From Akkermansiaceae bacterium UBA2367 (GTDB taxonomy: Bacteria; Verrucomicrobiota; Verrucomicrobiia; Verrucomicrobiales; DEV007), in NCBI GenBank assembly GCA_002344525.1, contig DDTJ01000029.1, forward strand, positions 71,803 through 100,878: a DNA stretch of 29,076 nucleotides, given 5' to 3'. This document shows positions 7,881 to 15,390 of this stretch, in pieces. The notes below the pieces were generated by a model. That model did not search any database, was not told the origin of the DNA, and was given only the letters and a program-made list of their open reading frames with translations. Positions within the stretch are counted from its first letter, which is position 1, and each line of letters begins with the position of its first letter. The translations under genes were made by a program, and so were the position numbers.

Positions 7881-9785
7881 TCACCTCCCGACAGCATACA
7901 GCGCCTTCTCCGAACGAAGCAGCAGCATTCCGCCCGCCACCGCCGGAGTCCCCTGAAAACGAGACTCGTCCCCCTCGATGCGGTTCACGCCGAAGAGCTT
8001 GAAGGTCGGCCCGGTCTCGATCACGAAGGTCCCCGCGCTGCGGCTCACCGCGACGAGATGGTTCCCGACGAGGATGGGCGAGGCGTAGAAGGACATGCCT
8101 TTCCCAGTCGTGCTCGCCACGTCGAGGCGCTCGCGGTAGAGAAGCTCGCCACTCTCCGGCCGCGCGCAGGCGGCGATGCCGTCCTCCGTGACCCAGTGGA
8201 GGAGGCCGTCGTGCTCGATCGGCAGGGGCATGTAGCTCTTCGCCCTCTGGCTTTCCCAGAGCAGAGCCTCGGCGCTGCGGTCCCCTTCGCCGCCGCCGAG
8301 GAAGACCGTGCCGAGAGTGCGGGGGAATCCGCCGAAGAGGGCAATACGATTTTCGGACAAGGGGACCGGACCGGCCGAAAGATTTCCCGTGACCGGGCTC
8401 GCCGTGGACCAGCGCACCACCCCGCTCGCGGGATCGAGCCCGCGCAGTTCGCCGCGGAAGGCGACGAGGAGATCGACGCGGTCCGGGGCGATCCGTTGCA
8501 GCGCGGGCGTCGCGTAGGTCTGCTCCAGCATGGGGTGCTCCATGCGCCAGACCTCCTTGCCCGTGGCCGCGTCGAAGGCGAAGAGGGCGCGGGCCTCGTC
8601 GCCGGCGTTGACGACCACGACGCCCTCGTGGACGACGACGCTTGCGGCCGAACCCCAGGTCATGTCCGAGGACTGCGTCCCGGTCGGGGCGGACCAGAGC
8701 TTTTTCCCCGCGAAGTCGTAGGCGAAGACGCCGCTCTTCCCGTAGAAGCAGTAGATCCGCTTCCCGTCGGTGGCCGGGGTGCTGCTCGCGTAGCCGTGCT
8801 CGGGGACAAAGCCCTCGAAGGCGTCTTCGGCCTGCGTCGCGGGTTCGTCAGCGCTCCAGAGGAGCTTGCCCGTGGCGAGTTCGACGCAGAGGAGATGGCG
8901 GACGAGATCGAGCGACTTCGCGTTTTCGTCCTTCCCGTCGCCGTAGCCGGAGTAGCAGGTCAGATAAATGCACCCGCCCCAGACGATGGGCGAGGAGGAC
9001 CCGGGACCGGGCAGGTCGAGCCGCCATTTCAGGTTCTCCGTCGCGCTCCAGTGCAGGGGCACGTCCACGTCCGCCGCGATCCCCGCGCCGTCGGGACCGC
9101 GGAAGCGCGGCCAGTTTGTGCCAGAGGTGGTTTTGTCTGGGGCGGCGTGCGCGGCTTCCCGATCAGACTTCGCCGCGAGGGTCTCAAGGGGGACGTCGGA
9201 GAGAGGGAAGCGGGACCAGTCGCGATGGTCGAAATGCCACCATTCGCTCGGGATCGTCATGAAGCCCTGCGCCCGCATCGCCGTCTGGAGGGTTTTCCGG
9301 TTCTCCGCGATCTTGGGCGACAGCTTGAAGTAGTCGCGGTGCGCCCTCGGGGAGAACTCGTCGTAGGGCGTGGGCATGGGCAGCTCCTTCTCGGTGGCCA
9401 GTTCCACGAGGGTGACATCGACCGCCGCGCCCCGGTTGTGCTTCGAGCCTTGCTTGGGATGGCCGACGTAGCCGGGGCGGGGCGCCTTCTCCCACATGCG
9501 ATATTGCACCGAGTGGGGTCGGTAGCCGTCCCACACCTTCAGCCCGAGACCGCGGTCGGCGAGGCTGCGATGCGCCGCCACGAGGGCCTCGGCCACCTTG
9601 CGGCGGAGGAAGCAGCGCTCCACCGGATAGAGGATCGTCTTGCAGAAATTGTCCTCCGTCGCGTAGGGCAACTCGACGACGAGGGTGGGGTCTAGGCGCT
9701 TCAACTCCACGAAGTCGTCCTCGCGCTCCGCCCGCGCGACGGTCGTGGTGAGGAGGAAGACGAAAAGGAGGGCGGGGATGGACAT
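7881..9785 (-). CDS. Secreted fusion: VanX-type D-Ala-D-Ala dipeptidase plus PQQ-like beta-propeller
   Basis: A 634-residue protein with two parts in one uninterrupted frame. Residues 1-19 form a signal peptide. Residues 23-195 are an M15D (VanX) dipeptidase with the family's active-site set: R89 in D-G-Y-R-P, zinc ligands H116 and D123 in S-K-H-N-R-G-A-A-V-D, and E181/H184 in S-E-W-W-H-F-D-H. After a short Ala/Lys linker (about 200-222), residues 225-634 begin N-W-P-R-F-R-G-P-D-G, the usual start of secreted PQQ-like propeller proteins, and contain repeated blades such as A-F-D-A-A-T-G-K-E-V-W. VanX enzymes cut D-Ala-D-Ala dipeptide; propellers often scaffold binding. The frame opens 66 codons earlier, but the ATG at 9785 gives the signal peptide. 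Fusion of these two families is unusual. A divergent propeller gene lies at 10135. Confidence 0.9.
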   Translation of the reverse strand: MSIPALLFVFLLTTTVARAEREDDFVELKRLDPTLVVELPYATEDNFCKTILYPVERCFLRRKVAEALVAAHRSLADRGLGLKVWDGYRPHSVQYRMWEKAPRPGYVGHPKQGSKHNRGAAVDVTLVELATEKELPMPTPYDEFSPRAHRDYFKLSPKIAENRKTLQTAMRAQGFMTIPSEWWHFDHRDWSRFPLSDVPLETLAAKSDREAAHAAPDKTTSGTNWPRFRGPDGAGIAADVDVPLHWSATENLKWRLDLPGPGSSSPIVWGGCIYLTCYSGYGDGKDENAKSLDLVRHLLCVELATGKLLWSADEPATQAEDAFEGFVPEHGYASSTPATDGKRIYCFYGKSGVFAYDFAGKKLWSAPTGTQSSDMTWGSAASVVVHEGVVVVNAGDEARALFAFDAATGKEVWRMEHPMLEQTYATPALQRIAPDRVDLLVAFRGELRGLDPASGVVRWSTASPVTGNLSAGPVPLSENRIALFGGFPRTLGTVFLGGGEGDRSAEALLWESQRAKSYMPLPIEHDGLLHWVTEDGIAACARPESGELLYRERLDVASTTGKGMSFYASPILVGNHLVAVSRSAGTFVIETGPTFKLFGVNRIEGDESRFQGTPAVAGGMLLLRSEKALYAVGR

Positions 9786-10134
9786 CGCCGGAAACCTAGC
9801 CCGCGATCCGGGATTGCGGCAAGCGCTTCCGCAGGCGCAAGAGTGAAGAGGGGGAGAGCTGCGAAGTAGGCACGAGGAGTATCCAAGGTATCTTCCATCG
9901 GGCCAGATTCGCGGCGATTCGTGGGCATTCGCGTTAAAAAGTTGGAGCGCGAATGGCCGCGAATGAAACGCGAATGGCCGCAAATCCTGACCGCACCAGC
10001 CAAAGACCTCCAGCCCCTGCGGTCGCGCCCCTCGTGACCCGTGACTCTACCCCCTCCCGATCACGCCCCGCTTTCATCTTGCGCAGCCCCGCGCTTTCCG
10101 GCACCTTCGCGTCGGATCGCCCCACCTCGCCACC
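9786..10134. other. Divergent intergenic region (349 bp) between two propeller genes
   Basis: No gene is supported here. The region holds the GCGAAT-type repeat cluster (separate entry) and must contain the promoters of the divergent fusion and propeller genes. The stretch 9786-9900 shows nothing recognisable. The GC-rich stretch 10000-10134 ahead of the plus-strand gene lacks an evident -35/-10 pair. Confidence 0.5.
9908..9985. repeat. GCGAAT-type intergenic repeat cluster
   Basis: CGCGAATGGCCGC occurs exactly twice (9948-9960 and 9969-9981), 21 bases apart, and reverse-oriented relatives (ATTCGCGGC at 9908, GGCATTCGCGTT at about 9925) lie to the left, around an A-run. The block is therefore partly an inverted array. 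It does not code and lies between divergent genes. Similar GCGAAT-rich strings are familiar from intergenic DNA of Verrucomicrobiota and Planctomycetota, but their role is not known to me. Confidence 0.65.
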
Positions 10135-11379
10135 ATGCGCCGCCTCGCCCTCATCTTCTTCGCCCTTTCCGCCTTCCCCCTGCTCGACGCCCAGGAATGG
10201 ACCCGTTTTCGCGGACCAGACGGCACCGGGATCGGGAGGATGACGGGGCTGAAATCGCTGCTCACCGAGGCCGACTGCGCTTGGTCGGTCAAGCTCGACG
10301 GGATCGGACATTCCTCGCCGGTCCTCTGGGGCGAAAAGCTCTTCCTTACCATCGCGGCGGCGGACGGCACACAGCGCCGCGTCGAATGCTACGACGGCGC
10401 TTCGGGCGCGAAGCTCTGGACTTGGGAGGTCCCGGTCGAGACCCTCCACCTGCACAAGTTCAACACCTTCGCCTCGGCCTCCCCGGTGGTGGACGCGGAG
10501 CGGGTCTACGTCGCTTGGGCCTCCGGGCAGCGCACCGAGGCCGTCGCCCTCGACCACGACGGAAAGGTGCTCTGGCAGCGCGAATGGCCCGAGTTCACCT
10601 CCGATCACGGCTTCGCCGCCTCCCCCATCCTCGTCGAGGGGACGCTGGTGCTGCACACTGATTCGGTCGAGAAGAAGCGGAGCCTCGTCCTCGGCCTCGA
10701 CCCGGCCACGGGCGAGTCGCGCTGGGAGGTCGAGCGCGCCACCGAGAGAGAGGAGGAAAAGCACCTCACTGCCTACAGCACCCCGGCGGCGGTGACGGTC
10801 GAGGGCCGCACCATGGTCGTCGTCCTGCAAACCAACGACGGCTGGAAAGGACTCGACCCGAAGACTGGCGAAGTGCTTTGGGGCTTCGACGGCGAATACA
10901 CCCAGCGCAGCGTCGGCTCAATCGCCTCGGGCGGAGGCCTCGTCTTCGCGAGCTTCGGCTCCGGCTCGCAGGGGAGCCAAGGAACGGCGCTGCGTCCAAA
11001 GGCGCAGGGCGACCCCGAGGTGGCCTACAGCCTCGGCAAGGCGGATGGGCTTGGCTACGTGCCGACGCCGCTTTTCTACGAGGGCCGCCTCTACCTGATG
11101 GTCGATTCCGGCATCCTCACCTGCCTCGACGCGGCCACGGGCAATCGCATCTACCGTGAGCGGGTCGGCGGGAACTTCTTCGCTTCTCCCATCGTCGCCG
11201 ACGGGAAGATCCTCGCGATGAGCCGCGAGGGCGAGCTCGTCGCCCTGAAACCCGGCGACACCTTCGAGATCCTCGGCCGCAGCAAGTTCGGCGACGGTGC
11301 CAGCGCCACCCCGGCGGTGGCGAACAACCGACTCTACCTGCGCACCGACACCGATCTGATCTGCGTGCCGGGGTCGTGA
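10135..11379 (+). CDS. Secreted PQQ-like beta-propeller repeat protein
   Basis: A 414-residue protein with signal peptide MRRLALIFFALSAFPLLDA, then E-W-T-R-F-R-G-P-D-G-T-G-I, closely matching the start of the propeller half of the divergent fusion gene. Blade-like repeats follow, for example C-Y-D-G-A-S-G-A-K-L-W-T-W, L-D-P-K-T-G-E-V-L-W-G-F and C-L-D-A-A-T-G-N-R-I-Y. These are PQQ-like (PF13360-type) repeats; real PQQ binding or dehydrogenase activity is not implied, because catalytic dehydrogenase residues are not apparent. It probably acts in the periplasm or at the outer membrane. Its stop overlaps the panC start by one base (TGATG), so the two are probably co-translated. It may be a duplicate of the fusion's C-terminal half. 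Confidence 0.9.
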   Translation: MRRLALIFFALSAFPLLDAQEWTRFRGPDGTGIGRMTGLKSLLTEADCAWSVKLDGIGHSSPVLWGEKLFLTIAAADGTQRRVECYDGASGAKLWTWEVPVETLHLHKFNTFASASPVVDAERVYVAWASGQRTEAVALDHDGKVLWQREWPEFTSDHGFAASPILVEGTLVLHTDSVEKKRSLVLGLDPATGESRWEVERATEREEEKHLTAYSTPAAVTVEGRTMVVVLQTNDGWKGLDPKTGEVLWGFDGEYTQRSVGSIASGGGLVFASFGSGSQGSQGTALRPKAQGDPEVAYSLGKADGLGYVPTPLFYEGRLYLMVDSGILTCLDAATGNRIYRERVGGNFFASPIVADGKILAMSREGELVALKPGDTFEILGRSKFGDGASATPAVANNRLYLRTDTDLICVPGS

Positions 11380-12263
11380 TGGAAAGTCCCCCCATGGAAG
11401 TCCTCACCAGCAAAACCGAACTGCGCGACTGGCTCGCCGACCGCCGCAGCCGTCCCCGCGTTCTCGTCCCGACGATGGGGGCGCTGCATCGTGGACATAC
11501 CAGCCTCTTCGACCGCGCCCGCGAGGAGGCGGACGCCCTCGGCGGCGAGGTCGTCGCGACCATCTTCGTCAATCCGGTCCAGTTCGGGCCGAACGAGGAC
11601 TTCGACGCCTACCCGCGCCCCCTTGAGGCCGACCTCGCCCAATGCCGCGAGCACGGGGTCGATGCCGTCTTCGTCCCCGTCGTCGCCGACATGTACGAAG
11701 GCGACCGCTCCATCACCGTGACCGAGACCCGCCTCTCCACGACCCTCTGCGGTGCGAGCCGCCCCGGCCATTTCGACGGCGTCTGCACCGTCGTGGCGAA
11801 GCTCTTCCTGCTGACCCAGCCCGATGCTGCGGTCTTCGGGGAGAAGGACTACCAGCAGCTCGCCGTGATCCGCCGCATGGTCCGCGACCTCGATTTCCCC
11901 GTCCGCATCCTCGCCGGAGCAACGGTGCGGGAGGAGGACGGGCTCGCCCTCAGCTCGCGCAACGTTTACCTCACTCCCGAGCAGAGGGCACAAGCCCCGA
12001 TCCTGCAACGCACCCTCGCCGCGACCGCGCAAGGCATCGCCGAAGGCCGCTTCGCGACGCCACAGGCGGCGCGGGAGGGGTTTCTGGAAGCATTTGGCGA
12101 AGCGACTCTGGCCCGTCTCGACTATTTCGAGATCGTCGATGCCGCGAGTCTGGAAGCGGTCGAATATTTTGGGAAAGCCGAGCTACGGCTGCTCGCTGCG
12201 GCGTTTTTCGGGAAGACGCGGCTGATTGACAATGTGGGGGTGGGGCGAGTGGCACTTGGTTAA
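11379..12263 (+). CDS. panC: Pantoate--beta-alanine ligase
   Basis: A 294-residue pantothenate synthetase, which joins pantoate and beta-alanine with ATP in vitamin B5 synthesis. The nucleotidyltransferase HIGH-like motif P-T-M-G-A-L-H-R-G-H is near residue 30. V-N-P-V-Q-F-G-P-N-E-D-F-x-x-Y-P-R, R-P-G-H-F-D-G-V-C-T-V-V-x-K-L-F, F-G-E-K-D-Y-Q-Q-L and the KMSKS-like region G-L-A-L-S-S-R-N are all intact. The ATG at 11379 overlaps the propeller gene's stop as TGATG. The ATG at 11394 (MEVLTSK) has a GGAAAG eight bases upstream and would give 289 residues, closer to the family's usual start. panB and panD are not in the window. Confidence 0.96.
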   Translation: MESPPMEVLTSKTELRDWLADRRSRPRVLVPTMGALHRGHTSLFDRAREEADALGGEVVATIFVNPVQFGPNEDFDAYPRPLEADLAQCREHGVDAVFVPVVADMYEGDRSITVTETRLSTTLCGASRPGHFDGVCTVVAKLFLLTQPDAAVFGEKDYQQLAVIRRMVRDLDFPVRILAGATVREEDGLALSSRNVYLTPEQRAQAPILQRTLAATAQGIAEGRFATPQAAREGFLEAFGEATLARLDYFEIVDAASLEAVEYFGKAELRLLAAAFFGKTRLIDNVGVGRVALG

Positions 12264-12344
12264 GGCAGGGATCGACGCCCCATCCGGCTGGCGACTAAAC
12301 CTGCGGCACTGCCGGAATGTGCCGACTTGTTCGGGCTTGGTCGT

Positions 12345-12641
12345 CTAGCGGAGTCGGGCTCGCCAATAGTCAGGTCGTCGGCTGTGGTGGGCCACCGCAT
12401 AGATTGTGATAGAATCGCTGGAGGCTGAATGCAGATAGAGGAGGTAATAGGGGAAACGGTGCATCCTGAAAATACGAATCCCTGCTCCCACGGGCTGAAA
12501 TCGCTCAGGGTCTCTGGAAATGGTCGCGATGGCAGTCTCAACGGCCTGAACAAATTCCTCGCCCAATCCAAAACGTTGCTGGGAGTAGAGAGCAGCCTCC
12601 CGATACTCAAGTAAAGCCTCAGACTCGAAGGAAATGGTCAT
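12345..12641 (-). CDS. RelE/ParE family toxin
   Basis: A 98-residue ParE-type toxin. It has the family pattern S-E-A-L-L-E-Y-R-E-A-A-x-Y, F-G-L-G-E-E-F-V-Q-A-V-E-T-A-I, a short loop with D-P-E-R-F, then the C-terminal strands I-R-I-F-R-M-H-R-F-P-Y-Y-L-L-Y, I-T-I-Y-A-V-A-H-H-S-R-R-P-x-Y-W. ParE proteins poison DNA gyrase; RelE relatives cut mRNA. The R-F-P-Y and A-H-x-x-R-x-P-x-Y-W signatures favour the ParE side. It overlaps the upstream antitoxin by four bases (ATGA). Base composition is visibly lower in GC than the flanking panC, which suggests recent acquisition. Confidence 0.88.
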   Translation of the reverse strand: MTISFESEALLEYREAALYSQQRFGLGEEFVQAVETAIATISRDPERFQPVGAGIRIFRMHRFPYYLLYLHSASSDSITIYAVAHHSRRPDYWRARLR

Positions 12642-12871
12642 CGTGCCTCGCTCAGGGACTCACGAACACGACGGTGAGCCTCAGCGTCAGGGACAAGCAC
12701 GGAGCGTCCCGCACGAACATTCTCGATGCGTTGGAGAACGACGGTCATCTGCTCCTCAATAAACTCAGGAGAAGGACTATTGCTCTCCAAAATCGCCTCC
12801 ACCAGTTCGGTGCGCGACTCACTGGGTAGCAAAAGCGCCTCTTGGACCAGACGTTCGACCGTAGAAGTCAT
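12638..12871 (-). CDS. Antitoxin, addiction-module component type
   Basis: A 77-residue protein directly before the ParE-like toxin, with a 4-base overlap and antitoxin-first order as in most type II modules. The N-terminal part (V-E-R-L-V-Q-E-A-L-L-L-P-S-E-S-R-T-E-L-V-E-A-I-L-E-S) matches the putative addiction module component family (PF09720/TIGR02574), which starts with a similar amphipathic helix and L-P-x-x-x-R motif. The acidic, extended C-terminal part would wrap the toxin. No clear DNA-binding domain is seen, so autoregulation is uncertain. Confidence 0.83.
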   Translation of the reverse strand: MTSTVERLVQEALLLPSESRTELVEAILESNSPSPEFIEEQMTVVLQRIENVRAGRSVLVPDAEAHRRVRESLSEAR

Positions 12872-12990
12872 GGGGGAGGCTACCTCTTTTGGGCTAGTCG
12901 GGCAAGGCGAACTTTCAAGGCGGACTGTCGCTGCGTTGCCATCGCCGACGTGTTCTGCGGGTTCTTTGGATTGGCTTGGAGGCGGTCTTC

Positions 12991-13299
12991 CTAGAATTCA
13001 GCGGTGCTTCCAACGTGAAAACGACCGCTTCCGATGTGAGAACCGCCATTGCTGAAGATAATCGTTCTTCCTGAAATCTTCTCATCAATCTCAGTCAGTG
13101 GTCGGAAGATCGCAGTGAATGATGGGGAGAAGAAACCGACATTGATGACTTTCGAGGCGTGGGTGCCGTCGCTCATCATTAGAGCGTCCCATGGGTTTTT
13201 CTCCACGTAGTGCAGGCGTAGAATCCCGTACGTTCCAAGCCAAAAATAGAATGCAGAGATCACAACTCCGGAACACAAACGAATGGGGAACCTTTTCAT
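12991..13299 (-). CDS. Hypothetical small membrane-anchored protein
   Basis: A 102-residue protein that I do not recognise. Residues 9-27 (S-G-V-V-I-S-A-F-Y-F-W-L-G-T-Y-G-I) form one probable membrane segment or uncleaved signal anchor. The remaining 75 residues would be extracytoplasmic and contain a glycine-rich end (S-N-G-G-S-H-I-G-S-G-R-F-H-V-G). The ATG at 13299 is preferred to the earlier open frame because it places the hydrophobic segment at the N-terminus. Codon use is less GC-biased than in nearby nadB, as in the adjacent toxin-antitoxin pair, so this stretch (about 12.3-13.3 kb) may be a small acquired block. Confidence 0.55.
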   Translation of the reverse strand: MKRFPIRLCSGVVISAFYFWLGTYGILRLHYVEKNPWDALMMSDGTHASKVINVGFFSPSFTAIFRPLTEIDEKISGRTIIFSNGGSHIGSGRFHVGSTAEF

Positions 13300-13481
13300 G
13301 TCATGCGGAGCGGCGGTATTCGCCCGCTGCCACATCGGCGTTCATCAGCCGAATGCCGCTAAGCGGACATTGAGAAAACCATTTTTGCCGCACGAGGTCA
13401 AGGATTTCCGATCTCCCTCCCACGCCCACCCGCCACAATTTCCCATTTACATCCCCCCGGTCCCCATCGTAAAGCAGTCCG

Positions 13482-15080
13482 GTGAAAACCTACGACTTCA
13501 TCGTGGTCGGGAGCGGGATCTCCGGACTCAGCTTCGCCTTGCGCGCGGCGGAGCACGGGAGCATCGCCATCGTGACCAAACGCGGGGCGGCGAGCACGAA
13601 CACGGCTTGGGCCCAGGGCGGGATCGCCTGCGTCCAGAGCGAGACGGACTCCTTCGACAGCCATGTCGCCGACACTCTCGACGCGGGGGCCGGGCTCTGC
13701 CCCGAGCCGGTCGTGCGCCGCATCGTGAGCGAGGGTCCCCGCGCCATCCGCGAATTGATCGAATGGGGCGTCGACTTCGACGGAACGGTCGCCGACACAG
13801 GCGAGGAGGTCGTCGCTCTCGGACGCGAGGGCGGGCACAGCGAGCGCCGCATCCTCCACCACAAGGACACGACTGGACGCGAGATCGAGACGAAGCTGCT
13901 TGCCCGCGTCCGCGAGGACTCGCGCATCGACCTGTTGGAGCACCATTTCGCCATCGACCTCATCACCACCGCGAAGGTCGCGCCCGGCACGCCGCAGCGC
14001 TGCGTCGGACTCTACGTCCTCGACGAGGAGCGTGGCGAGGTCGCGACCCTGCGTTCCGACCGCATCCTCCTCTGCACCGGCGGCAGCGGACGGGTCTACC
14101 TCTACACGACCAATCCCGACGTGGCCACCGGCGACGGCGTGGCCATGGCGTGGCGGGCGGGCTGCGAGATCGCGAACATGGAGTTCGTCCAGTTCCACCC
14201 CACCTGCCTCTACCACCACGAACTGAAATCCTTCCTCGTGACCGAGGCGATGCGCGGCGAAGGAGCCGAGCTGATCGACAAGCACGGACGCCGCTTCATG
14301 CCCGACTACGATCCCCGCGGCTCCCTCGCCCCGCGCGACATCGTGGCCCGCGCCATCGACCGCGAGATCAAAAAGACGGGCGGCCCCTGCGTCTTTCTCG
14401 ACATCACCCACAAGCCCGCCGACTTCGTCCGCGAGCGTTTTCCGAATATCTACGAGACCTGCCTCTCGGTGGACATCGACATCACGAAGCAGCCCATCCC
14501 CGTGGTTCCGGCGGCGCACTATCAATGTGGCGGCGTCCGTACCGATGTGAGCGGGGCGACGTCGCTGCCCGGACTCTGGGCTGTCGGCGAGGTCGCCTGC
14601 ACCGGCCTGCACGGGGCGAACCGCCTCGCGAGCAATTCGCTCCTCGAAGGCGTCGTCGTCTCCGACCTCGCGCTGCGCGACTGCCTCGCGAAGCTCCCGC
14701 CCGGATCGCCGGGGGAACGCCATGCCCTGCCCGAGTGGGAGTCGGGCGACGCCTCGGACGTGGACGAGTTGGTCGTGATCTACCACAACTGGGATGAAAT
14801 CCGGCGGCTGATGTGGGACTACGTCTCCATCGTCCGCACCGACAAGCGCCTCCAGCGTGCCGCGACCCGCCTGCGCAACTTGCGGCAGGAGGTGCAGGAG
14901 TTTTACTGGAATTTCCGTGTCACCTCCGAACTGCTCGAGTTGCGCAACCTCGTCGAGACGGCCAGCCTCATCGTCGAATCCGCCGCCAGTCGGAAGGAGA
15001 GCCGCGGGCTGCACTACACCCTCGACCATCCCGAGAAGGACGATGCGAACTGGCGGGTGGACACGGTGCTGAGGCGGTGA
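13482..15080 (+). CDS. nadB: L-aspartate oxidase
   Basis: A 532-residue FAD enzyme that oxidises L-aspartate to iminoaspartate, the first step of de novo NAD synthesis. The FAD-binding start D-F-I-V-V-G-S-G-I-S-G-L-S-F-A is at residues 5-19 and S-T-N-T-A-W-A-Q-G-G-I-A follows. The catalytic-domain motifs E-F-V-Q-F-H-P-T and P-R-G-S-L-A-P-R-D-I-V-A-R-A-I-D are intact, as is H-G-A-N-R-L-A-S-N-S-L-L-E-G near residue 385; the C-terminal helical domain is complete. These features separate NadB from succinate dehydrogenase and fumarate reductase flavoproteins. It begins with GTG at 13482; no strong ribosome binding site is seen. Partner gene nadA is not in this window. A REP-like palindrome pair follows directly after the stop. 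Confidence 0.95.
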   Translation: MKTYDFIVVGSGISGLSFALRAAEHGSIAIVTKRGAASTNTAWAQGGIACVQSETDSFDSHVADTLDAGAGLCPEPVVRRIVSEGPRAIRELIEWGVDFDGTVADTGEEVVALGREGGHSERRILHHKDTTGREIETKLLARVREDSRIDLLEHHFAIDLITTAKVAPGTPQRCVGLYVLDEERGEVATLRSDRILLCTGGSGRVYLYTTNPDVATGDGVAMAWRAGCEIANMEFVQFHPTCLYHHELKSFLVTEAMRGEGAELIDKHGRRFMPDYDPRGSLAPRDIVARAIDREIKKTGGPCVFLDITHKPADFVRERFPNIYETCLSVDIDITKQPIPVVPAAHYQCGGVRTDVSGATSLPGLWAVGEVACTGLHGANRLASNSLLEGVVVSDLALRDCLAKLPPGSPGERHALPEWESGDASDVDELVVIYHNWDEIRRLMWDYVSIVRTDKRLQRAATRLRNLRQEVQEFYWNFRVTSELLELRNLVETASLIVESAASRKESRGLHYTLDHPEKDDANWRVDTVLRR

Positions 15081-15088
15081 CCGGAGCC

Positions 15089-15167
15089 GTAGCGAAGTTC
15101 GAGAACTTCGGCGAACGTCCCTTGAAACACCAAGGGTAGAGAAGTTCTCACGAACTTCTCTACCCTT
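15089..15167. repeat. REP/BIME-like element, copy A (two inverted GTAG hairpins)
   Basis: GTAG (15089-15092) is followed by a hairpin CGAAGTTC-GA-GAACTTCG (15093-15110). After a 21-base linker comes a perfect 16-bp stem with loop TCAC (15132-15167) whose minus-strand arm reads GTAG then AGAAGTTC. The two units are thus inverted relative to each other with the GTAG feet outward. The closely similar copy B is at 20511. Position eight bases after nadB means it could also stop nadB transcription. Confidence 0.8.
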
Positions 15168-15239
15168 GCCTTCGTAGGGGACCGCGAGGGGCGTCCGGTC
15201 CGGCTGCAGGCATTGGCGCGTTCTTCGTGGGTGAAACCT

Positions 15240-15262
15240 GTAGGCGAGGTCATTGACCTCGC
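15240..15262 (+). repeat. GTAG-foot hairpin, copy C
   Basis: GTAG at 15240-15243 is followed at once by GCGAGGTC-ATT-GACCTCGC (15244-15262; the outer positions allow nine pairs). The stem sequence is unrelated to copies A and B, but the architecture is the same: GTAG then a short tight hairpin. Confidence 0.6.
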
Positions 15263-15362
15263 GCAGGCGTCGTTTGGGCATCCGATCCGTCCTCAATGAG
15301 ACAGCTACAGAGGCTGCCGCGTGGAACTTGCATCCCGAGGTCGACGATTTCAGCCACAGTCA

Positions 15363-15390
15363 TTGATGAGGCATCGCCAACGAATATAAT
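15363..15390 (+). promoter_or_regulatory. Candidate sigma70-like promoter for the secreted protein gene
   Basis: TTGATG (15363-15368) and a perfect TATAAT (15385-15390) are separated by 16 bases, in a locally AT-rich stretch upstream of the gene starting at 15490. This would leave a leader of roughly 90 bases. Sequence match only. Confidence 0.4.

Noticed and set aside
7716..9695. Plus-strand open frame of 659 codons opposite the dipeptidase-propeller gene
   Set aside because: Antisense shadow of a gene with complete catalytic motifs; no domain recognisable.
9786..9983. N-terminal extension of 66 codons to the dipeptidase-propeller gene
   Set aside because: It would translate the GCGAAT repeat array and bury the signal peptide; the ATG at 9785 is clearly better.
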